From CAZKDV01 sp964551645 (lineage in GTDB: Bacteria > Bacteroidota > Bacteroidia > Bacteroidales > DTU049), in NCBI GenBank assembly GCA_964551645.1, contig CAZKDV010000082.1, positions 1 through 11,161 on the forward strand: DNA of 11,161 nucleotides. Reading direction: 5' to 3'. The translations under genes were made by a program, and so were the position numbers. Positions 6,638-11,161 of this stretch are shown piece after piece. The notes beneath the pieces were generated by a model. That model ran no database searches. It had not been told where the DNA came from and saw only the letters and a program-made list of their open reading frames with translations. The first letter of the stretch is position 1. Every line of letters starts with the position of its first letter.

Positions 6638-7906
6638 ATGAGGCATAATAAGAGAAAGATACTGAATGATCCCGTTTATGGTTTTATTTCTATTCCTGAT
6701 GATTTAGTTTTTGATATAATTGAACATCCATATTTTCAGCGTTTGAGACGGATACAGCAACTCGGAATGACACATCTTGTTTATCCCGGTGCTTTGCATA
6801 CAAGATTTCATCACGCTATAGGTGCAATGTATCTTATGAGGCAAGCATTAGATGTAATTGTTTCAAAAGGATACAAATTGAGCCATGAAGAGTTGTTGGG
6901 TGCTACACTTGCTATTTTACTTCACGATATTGGTCATGGACCTTTTTCTCACGCTCTTGAGTTTTCTATAATTAAAGATATAAAACATGAGGAAGTGTCA
7001 TTAGAGATAATGAAAGCATTAAATAATGAGTTTAATAATCAAATTTCAGAAGCGATTGATATTTTCTCTAACCAACATTCAAAAAAGTGTTTGCATCAAC
7101 TTGTTGCAGGACAAACAGATACAGATAGATTGGATTATTTGACAAGAGATAGTTTTTTTACGGGAGTATCTGAGGGAATAATAGGCACCGAACGCATAAT
7201 CTCTATGATGCAAGTTGTTGATGATAAGTTGGTTATTGAAGAAAAGGGCTTGTTCTCTATTGAGAAATTTATTATTGCACGACAATTGATGTATTGGCAG
7301 GTTTATTATCATAAAACAGTTGTGTCTGCCGAAGTTCTTTTGATTAAAATACTGCAAAGAGCGCATTTTCTTGCACTTCAAGGTGTTAAAGTACCCGCTA
7401 GTTCAAATCTGGAACCATTTTTAAATAATGAAATTGATAAAAATGTATTTTTAAATAGTAGCGAATATTTGTCTATGTTTTGTCGTTTAGATGATTTTGA
7501 TGTGATTTCGTCAATTAAGTCTTGGATGGAGCATAAAGATAAAATTTTAAGCGATTTAAGTGCTAGATTGTTGAATAGGAGACTTTTCAAAACAGTTGTT
7601 GTAGATTATCAATTAACAGATGATGTTATTAGAGAAATTAAAAATATATTGTCAAAAAAAATGAATATTCATTTAGAAGATGTGCAGTATTATTTTTATT
7701 ACGGAGCAATTGAAACTTTTGCTTATGAATTGACTGATGAGCCTATTAAAATTGTGTATAAAAACGGAAAAATACGAAATATTAATGAAGCATCAACGAT
7801 TTTGAATTTTAATTCATTAAAAGAAAGTAAAAAGAAATATACTGTTACTTATCCAAAAGAGTACGAAAAAGATATAATGTTGTGTATAAAAGAGAGTTTA
7901 TCTTAG
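6638..7906 (+). CDS. HD-domain phosphohydrolase (SAMHD1/dGTPase-like)
   Basis: A 422-residue metal-dependent phosphohydrolase of the HD superfamily, related to SAMHD1-type and dGTPase-like proteins. The metal-binding set is complete: His59 in RFHHAIG, His96-Asp97 in LLHDIGHGPFSHALE (94-108), and Asp163 in DTDRLDYLTRD (161-171). The N-terminal DPVYGFISIPDDLV and the HPYFQRLRRIQQLG helix (30-43) are typical of the subfamily that hydrolyses dNTPs or related nucleotides. The C-terminal half (about 230-422) is helical and lacks a recognisable extra domain. No membrane segments are seen. The substrate cannot be fixed from sequence, and dNTP triphosphohydrolase is the best guess. It is the first gene of the sirtuin-HhH-thioredoxin operon. 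Confidence 0.92.
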   Translation: MRHNKRKILNDPVYGFISIPDDLVFDIIEHPYFQRLRRIQQLGMTHLVYPGALHTRFHHAIGAMYLMRQALDVIVSKGYKLSHEELLGATLAILLHDIGHGPFSHALEFSIIKDIKHEEVSLEIMKALNNEFNNQISEAIDIFSNQHSKKCLHQLVAGQTDTDRLDYLTRDSFFTGVSEGIIGTERIISMMQVVDDKLVIEEKGLFSIEKFIIARQLMYWQVYYHKTVVSAEVLLIKILQRAHFLALQGVKVPASSNLEPFLNNEIDKNVFLNSSEYLSMFCRLDDFDVISSIKSWMEHKDKILSDLSARLLNRRLFKTVVVDYQLTDDVIREIKNILSKKMNIHLEDVQYYFYYGAIETFAYELTDEPIKIVYKNGKIRNINEASTILNFNSLKESKKKYTVTYPKEYEKDIMLCIKESLS

Positions 7907-7932
7907 TGTTATTAATTTTAAAATATATAAAA

Positions 7933-8619
7933 GTGAAAAAAATAGTTGTATTAACAGGAGCAGGTGTAAGTGCCGAAAGTGGTTTGCAGACTTTTAGAGA
8001 TAGCGATGGCTTGTGGAACAATTATAGCATACATGAAGTGGCAACTTATGATGCTTGGGTGAATAATAAGGAATTAGTTATTGATTTTTACAATCACAGA
8101 CGCAAAGAATTGCTTAAGGTTGAGCCAAATGCAGCCCATATAGCTTTAGCTAAATTGGAAGAAAAGTATAATGTTCATATTATTACTCAAAATGTTGATA
8201 ATCTGCATGAAAGGGGAGGATCTTCAAAAGTATTGCATTTGCACGGAGAACTAACAAAATCAAGAAGCACACTTGACGAGTTCTTAGTTTATGATATACA
8301 AGGCTGGGAGTTGAATATAGGAGATAAATGTGAAAAAGGTTCGCAGTTGCGACCACATATAGTTTGGTTTGGCGAAGCTGTTCCCATGATGGAACAAGCA
8401 GTTGCTATAGCCGAAAAGGCAGATATATTTATAATTATCGGAACATCTTTGGCAGTTTATCCAGCAGCAAGCCTATTGCATTATGTTAATCGTGATATTC
8501 CAAAATATTATATAGACCCGAAAGATACCGACTTGATAGTTAAAAATCTCACTAAGTATATCGAAAAAGCAGGTACTGCAACACCTAAACTTGTTGAAAA
8601 ATTATTGTCAACAGTTTGA
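7933..8619 (+). CDS. cobB: CobB-like sirtuin, NAD-dependent protein deacylase
   Basis: A class III-like sirtuin of 228 residues that removes acyl groups from protein lysines using NAD. Visible motifs are LTGAGVSAESGLQTFRDSDG (7-26), the YxxR acyl-specificity pair Tyr53 and Arg56 (FYNHRR) known from desuccinylases such as CobB and SIRT5, TQNVDNLHERGG (85-96), catalytic His104 in HLHGE, PHIVWFGEAVP and IIGTSLAVYPAA. The usual zinc-binding CxxC pairs are missing; one Cys remains in GDKCEKG. An ATG at 7882 would add 17 non-homologous residues (MYKREFILVLL...) and overlap the HD gene by 25 nt. I chose the GTG at 7933 because it gives the family N-terminus (M)KKIVVLTGAG. It follows the HD gene by 26 nt and precedes the next gene by 6 nt. 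Confidence 0.92.
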   Translation: MKKIVVLTGAGVSAESGLQTFRDSDGLWNNYSIHEVATYDAWVNNKELVIDFYNHRRKELLKVEPNAAHIALAKLEEKYNVHIITQNVDNLHERGGSSKVLHLHGELTKSRSTLDEFLVYDIQGWELNIGDKCEKGSQLRPHIVWFGEAVPMMEQAVAIAEKADIFIIIGTSLAVYPAASLLHYVNRDIPKYYIDPKDTDLIVKNLTKYIEKAGTATPKLVEKLLSTV

Positions 8620-8625
8620 TAAAAC

Positions 8626-9564
8626 ATGAAGTATATTGAAAATATTAAGAAGTTTCTGTATATTCCTACAACTCAAAGAAGAGGATATGTGGTTTTATTA
8701 ATTTTGCTTATTCTAATCCTATTTTTGCCAACTATTTACAAACAGTTTTTTTATAAGTCGAAAATTATAGATATAACTGATTTTGCTAATGAAATTGAGA
8801 GTTTTGAGCATGCTATAAAAAGAGTAAATGTAAATCATACAGATAAAAAAGATGTGTTTCAATTTGAAAATGTTGAGTTGTCAGCAGCTAAGATGTCATT
8901 ACAACCATTTCCGTTTAATCCTAACAATTTATCATTTGAAGATTGGCAGAAAATGGGATTTACAGAAAGACAAATAAAAGGAATTAAGAACTACGAAGTT
9001 GCGGGAGGACATTTTAAGATTAAAACTGACTTGAAGAAATTATTTGTAATTACTGATGAAATGTACAGAGTGTTAGAACCCTATATTCTTTTGCCTGATA
9101 ATTATCCAGAACAAACAAATTTAACTCACAAGGAACAGACGAAAGAAACAAGAAAATTGGAGTTGAATTCTGCTGATACCATCGCTTTAAAAAAATTACC
9201 CGGAATAGGTAGCTATTATGCAAATGCGATTATAAAATACAGAACAAAATTAGGAGGATTTAATAGTGTACACCAACTTTTAGAGATTTATCGTTTTGAT
9301 ACTTTGCGGTTTTTGCAAATTGAAAATCTAATTGATGTAAATCCATTTTTAATTAAGAAAATCAATATAAATACAGCTGAAATTGAAGAATTGAAAACAC
9401 ATCCGTACATGACATATAATGTTGCCATGTCAATAATTAATTTTAGAAAAATGCACGGCAACTACATCAGAATTGAAGATGTAATGAAGTCAGCATTGAT
9501 AAATGACGCATTGTTTGAAAAGTTGGCACCATATTTGACCACAACAAACGAAAAAAATGAATAA
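8626..9564 (+). CDS. Membrane-anchored helix-hairpin-helix (ComEA-like) protein
   Basis: A 312-residue protein with one N-terminal transmembrane helix (about 20-38, YVVLLILLILILFLPTIY) after a positive segment. A linker and about three helix-hairpin-helix modules follow. Module 1 (about 93-152) contains FNPNNLSFEDWQKMGFTERQ. Module 2 (about 176-240) contains LNSADTIALKKLPGIGSYYA, a canonical PGIG hairpin. Module 3 (about 247-305) contains ININTAEIEELKTHPYMTYN, with the hairpin degenerated. The repeats resemble the ComEA DNA-binding domain, so extracytoplasmic DNA binding or uptake is possible. In Bacteroidota such proteins are widespread and a competence role is not shown. The membrane topology places the modules outside the cytoplasm. 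It starts 6 nt after the sirtuin and overlaps the thioredoxin-like gene by 8 nt. Confidence 0.85.
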   Translation: MKYIENIKKFLYIPTTQRRGYVVLLILLILILFLPTIYKQFFYKSKIIDITDFANEIESFEHAIKRVNVNHTDKKDVFQFENVELSAAKMSLQPFPFNPNNLSFEDWQKMGFTERQIKGIKNYEVAGGHFKIKTDLKKLFVITDEMYRVLEPYILLPDNYPEQTNLTHKEQTKETRKLELNSADTIALKKLPGIGSYYANAIIKYRTKLGGFNSVHQLLEIYRFDTLRFLQIENLIDVNPFLIKKININTAEIEELKTHPYMTYNVAMSIINFRKMHGNYIRIEDVMKSALINDALFEKLAPYLTTTNEKNE

Positions 9565-10087
9565 TATGAAGATTTTTAAAAGTATAACAATAGTCATTTT
9601 TAGTATTGTTTTTTCAAGCCTTTCGGCACAAGAAATTCAATGGAAAAAACTATCGCAAGCAATGGACGAAAATTTAGAAAAGCAAAAGTTAGTGTTTATT
9701 GACTTTTATACAGATTGGTGTGGGTGGTGCAAACGAATGGACCAAACAACATTTAAAGATAAGGAAGTGATTGATGTTATGAGCAAATATTTTTTAAATG
9801 TTAAATTCAATGCAGAAGGGAGTGATACTATCGTTTACAACGATATTATTTATGTAAACCCACAATCAAATTTAAAACGCTTCACACATCAATTTACCTT
9901 TGGAGTTTTGGGTGAACGACTTGGATATCCATCGTTTGCGTTTATGGACAAAAACAATCAATTGATAGGCGTTATCAGCGGTTATTATCCCGCTGAAAAG
10001 TTGTTAGTAGTTTTTGATTACTTTACTTCTGAGGCATATTTGAGCGAGTCATTTGATGATTTCTCACAGAAAAGAGAGAATAAATAA
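9557..10087 (+). CDS. Exported thioredoxin-like protein
   Basis: A 176-residue thioredoxin-fold protein with an N-terminal signal peptide (core ITIVIFSIVFSSLS, probable cleavage after SLSA near residue 24), so probably periplasmic. The active site is WCGWCK with Cys55 and Cys58. The preceding VFIDFYTDW strand and the downstream GYPSFAFMD with the cis-proline complete the fold. This is the thioredoxin_7/DUF255-like type common in Bacteroidota, likely a thiol-disulfide reductase or oxidase acting on envelope proteins. An insertion of about 30 residues between the CGWC helix and the cis-proline strand (SDTIVYNDIIYVNPQSNLKR region) is also typical of this subfamily. Starts at 9557 or 9566 are both plausible. 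The former overlaps the HhH stop by 8 nt, while the latter leaves the signal peptide as MKIFKS. It is the last protein gene of the operon. Confidence 0.88.
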   Translation: MNNMKIFKSITIVIFSIVFSSLSAQEIQWKKLSQAMDENLEKQKLVFIDFYTDWCGWCKRMDQTTFKDKEVIDVMSKYFLNVKFNAEGSDTIVYNDIIYVNPQSNLKRFTHQFTFGVLGERLGYPSFAFMDKNNQLIGVISGYYPAEKLLVVFDYFTSEAYLSESFDDFSQKRENK

Positions 10088-10118
10088 AAAAAGCACTCCT
10101 CATTATAATAAAAGTTTA

Positions 10119-10126
10119 TATCTTTG
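10119..10126 (+). promoter_or_regulatory. -7 box of the SRP RNA gene
   Basis: TATCTTTG is an exact TAnnTTTG match, placed 5 nt before the predicted 5' end of the SRP RNA, which is the expected distance to the transcription start. No clear -33 TTG is visible. This suggests the RNA has its own promoter rather than depending on the thioredoxin operon. Confidence 0.55.
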
Positions 10127-10130
10127 CAGT

Positions 10131-10228
10131 GGGGTAAGTCTTATACAATCAGCTCCTGTTGAACTCCCCCAGGTCCGGAAGGAAGCAAGGGTAAACGGTT
10201 GTAGCGGTGTGATATAAGGTGCTTACCC
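10131..10228 (+). ncRNA. ffs: Signal recognition particle RNA, bacterial small type (4.5S)
   Basis: The RNA scaffold of the SRP, which binds Ffh and targets nascent membrane and secreted proteins to the membrane. The domain IV signature CAGGTCCGGAAGGAAGCA is present at about 10170-10187, with a GGAA tetraloop closed by TCC/GGA and the asymmetric A-rich side that contacts Ffh. The ends pair: GGGTAAG (10132-10138) with CTTACCC (10222-10228), then CTTATA (10140-10145) with TATAAG (10213-10218). About 98 nt is normal for the small, Alu-less SRP RNA of Gram-negative bacteria. Exact ends are inferred from the pairing, the upstream -7 box and the T-run after the stem. Confidence 0.93.
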
Positions 10229-10237
10229 TTTTTTTTT
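10222..10237 (+). terminator. T-tract terminator of the SRP RNA
   Basis: The closing strand of the long SRP RNA hairpin (CTTACCC) is followed immediately by nine T residues (10229-10237), so the RNA's own terminal stem plus T-run works as an intrinsic terminator. Confidence 0.65.
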
Positions 10238-10436
10238 ATAAACTTTTTTGTTGAACCACAGATTGCGCAATAGAAATTTTTTGAGTTAAATCTATATTAA
10301 GAGACAGAAAAATACAGTTGTAAATTATTGATATACAGTTGTGTAGCGTTAGAGATTTTTCATTTAAAAATCATTGTAAAGTTTTTGCTATCAATAAATT
10401 ATACATGAATTTGAAACTCAAATGCATAATCTGGGT
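10238..10436. other. Gene-free AT-rich spacer with a short direct repeat
   Basis: No open frame, RNA gene or identifiable homology was found in this 199-nt stretch on either strand. It contains two copies of ATACAGTTGT (10312-10321 and 10333-10342, 21 nt apart) and the palindrome ATTGCGCAAT (10262-10271). It could be the remains of the deleted 3' part of the insertion sequence or of the gene it entered, but no transposase frame continues here. Confidence 0.4.
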
Positions 10437-10732
10437 TAAATGAGTGTATCATTTGGATTTCGGCACAAAATTGATGTCGATAGTCTTGGGTTTGCCATCT
10501 TCTGAAATATAGCGTGGTAAACTACAAATTAAGTAACAACGATAATCAAACCAATTCAAGTGTTGCCACTCTCTTTGAGGTGCGTAGTCGTATATTTTTT
10601 GCCTTTATAATCTCTCAAAAGATACTGCAAATGAATATGTATGGTCTTCCTTGATTCATCTTTTTCGATTTTTGTAATCGCAAAATCTTCGGTGATGCCT
10701 AACATATCACGTAAAAAATCTATAAATCCCAT
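10437..10732 (-). pseudogene. Transposase N-terminal remnant, ISL3-like, broken
   Basis: The first ~98 codons of a transposase survive. From the ATG at 10732 the frame reads MGFIDFLRDMLGITEDF and then KDESRKTIHIHLQYLL, resembling ISL3-family N-termini. At the A6 run (minus strand, 10600-10595) the frame shifts. With one extra A it continues KGKKIYDYAPQREWQHLNWF, then RCYLICSLPRYISEDGKPK and IDINFVPKSK. This carries the ISL3-like REW-HL-W...PR pattern. A TGA at 10451-10449 interrupts the frame, and the next residues YTHL fit the expected family continuation, so the stop may be a CGA-to-TGA change. After that homology is lost, and the zinc-finger context and the whole DDE catalytic part are missing. 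It cannot encode an active transposase. Family assignment is from memory of the pattern, not a search. Confidence 0.7.
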
Positions 10733-10760
10733 TGTCAATATTTTTTTACAAATTAACTCA

Positions 10761-10952
10761 TTAAAATTTCAGTATAACTTTAAAATTGAAGAAAATAATG
10801 TTGTTTGGTTCAACTCTCGACTTTAATAATTCGTTACGGAATGCTTCTAAAAGCGTAGATTTTCCACAACGGCGAACGCCTGTAATAACCTTTATTAAAT
10901 TTTGGTCTTTGAGTAATCGTAATTTTTGCAAATAAATTTCTCTTGCTATCAT
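10761..10952 (-). pseudogene. Truncated AAA ATPase (DUF4143-type), N-terminal fragment
   Basis: The frame begins MIAREIYLQKL and carries an intact Walker A motif, GVRRCGKSTLL (residues 25-35), then EAFRNELLKSRVEPNNIIFFNF. This is the N-terminus of the ATPase family that usually has a C-terminal DUF4143 domain and totals around 380-400 residues. After about residue 57 (near 10782) the expected acidic strand (typically FED or similar) is replaced by unrelated VILKF and a stop. Walker B, sensor regions and DUF4143 are absent, so it is a remnant. The break lies 50 nt from the transposase remnant, which suggests the insertion or a later deletion caused it. Its promoter region (10969-11022) looks intact, so a 63-residue peptide may still be made. 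Confidence 0.8.
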
Positions 10953-10968
10953 AAGGATAAAATTTTTG

Positions 10969-11000
10969 CAAAGATATGTGTTAATGACGAAAATAGCAAT
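10969..11000 (-). promoter_or_regulatory. Bacteroidota-type promoter of the ATPase remnant
   Basis: On the minus strand ATTG (10997-11000) is followed after exactly 20 nt by TATCTTTG (10969-10976). That is the -33/-7 pair of the Bacteroidota primary sigma factor with ideal spacing. The -7 box lies 16 nt before the ATG at 10952. The spacer contains one arm of a perfect inverted repeat and the -33 lies in its loop. Confidence 0.6.
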
Positions 11001-11022
11001 AATTTACATTTTTCGTCATTAA
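10981..11022. repeat. Perfect 13-bp inverted repeat over the ATPase promoter
   Basis: TTAATGACGAAAA (10981-10993) and TTTTCGTCATTAA (11010-11022) are exact reverse complements separated by 16 nt. One arm fills most of the -33/-7 spacer and the other sits just upstream of the -33, so it is placed like a repressor operator. It lacks a T-run after a GC-rich stem, so it is a poor terminator. Confidence 0.75.
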
Positions 11023-11100
11023 GAGCTTTGCTTTTTATAAGATTCTATCCAGCATATTTTGCTTATCAATTTATTCTCTATGTGGTAAGCTATCAGTAAA

Positions 11101-11161
11101 TTTGCCGCTAACGGTTCGGGTATTGCCGCAGTGGGGGATTTTCAGCACCAAAGTTCAATAG
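11101..11161. other. GC-rich segment at the window edge, possible repeat end
   Basis: About half of the bases here are G or C, against roughly a third elsewhere. It contains TTGCCGC twice (11102-11108 and 11123-11129, 21 nt apart), a CCGCTAACGG core and a GTGGGGG run. No open frame or tRNA is apparent. It resembles the TAACGGTT-containing intergenic repeats I recall from other Bacteroidota genomes, but the identity is unproven. It is cut by the window end. Confidence 0.35.

Noticed and set aside
7882..7932. N-terminal extension of the sirtuin from an ATG inside the HD gene
   Set aside because: The extra residues (MYKREFILVLLILKYIK) do not belong to the sirtuin fold, overlap the upstream gene, and a GTG sits exactly at the family N-terminus.
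10238..10440. Continuation of the transposase or ATPase genes
   Set aside because: All three minus-strand frames were read by eye and none gives a family-like sequence. Short fragments such as NPDYAFEFQIHV are too brief to assign.
10595..10600. Programmed -1 frameshift site in the transposase
   Set aside because: The A6 run is preceded by C, so the two-tRNA slip is imperfect. The new frame soon meets a TGA and the catalytic half is missing, so decay is the simpler explanation.
10556..10738. A 60-residue intact small protein on the minus strand
   Set aside because: It is the first frame of the broken transposase. The tail after the A-run (YTTTHLKESGNT) is out-of-frame reading of conserved transposase sequence, and its first codon would be TTG.
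10641..10826. A 61-residue plus-strand frame across the IS remnant
   Set aside because: It is antisense to the recognisable transposase and ATPase codons and has no protein-like pattern of its own.
1..11161. CRISPR arrays, tRNA or rRNA genes
   Set aside because: No regularly spaced repeats of CRISPR length, no tRNA cloverleaf with a GTTCRA-type arm and CCA context, and no rRNA signature was seen. The only structural RNA recognised is the SRP RNA.

Overview
The window is AT-rich, tightly packed bacterial DNA that looks chromosomal and points to Bacteroidota, probably Bacteroidales or a near relative. The evidence is lineage-typical genes (a DUF4783 protein beside nadC, a WbqC protein, a ComEA-like helix-hairpin-helix membrane protein, an SH3b-NlpC/P60 peptidase), starts without Shine-Dalgarno sites, and several exact matches to the Bacteroidota -7 promoter box TAnnTTTG. 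The genus cannot be read from this sequence alone.

Layout. (1) 1-323, minus strand: a small NuoE-like [2Fe-2S] ferredoxin, followed after 2 nt by the first codons of a second gene that leaves the window. (2) 409-5006, plus strand: yaaA (peroxide stress/iron), a secreted DUF4783 protein, nadC (NAD synthesis), a YihY/BrkB membrane protein, pdxJ (vitamin B6 synthesis) and a YbfF-like alpha/beta hydrolase. From DUF4783 onward the genes are separated by 3-27 nt or overlap, so they are probably one operon. (3) 4996-6427, minus strand: WbqC protein and NlpC/P60 peptidase, overlapping by 8 nt. The peptidase also overlaps the hydrolase tail to tail. (4) 6638-10237, plus strand: an HD-domain phosphohydrolase, a CobB-like sirtuin, the helix-hairpin-helix protein and an exported thioredoxin-like protein, then the small SRP RNA with its own promoter and terminator. 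(5) 10238-11161: a gene-poor, decayed region. It holds an ISL3-like transposase N-terminal remnant with a frameshift and an in-frame stop, the first ~57 codons of a truncated AAA ATPase with a good promoter and a perfect 13-bp inverted repeat over that promoter, and a GC-rich segment at the window edge.

Most of the window is housekeeping: cofactor synthesis (NAD, PLP), an NAD-consuming deacylase, nucleotide or phosphoester hydrolysis, wall-peptide turnover and SRP. I see no clear new defence or mobile system. The parts most worth a second look are the right-hand 900 bp (broken IS, broken ATPase, palindromic promoter, possible repeat at the edge) and the ferredoxin operon cut by the left edge.
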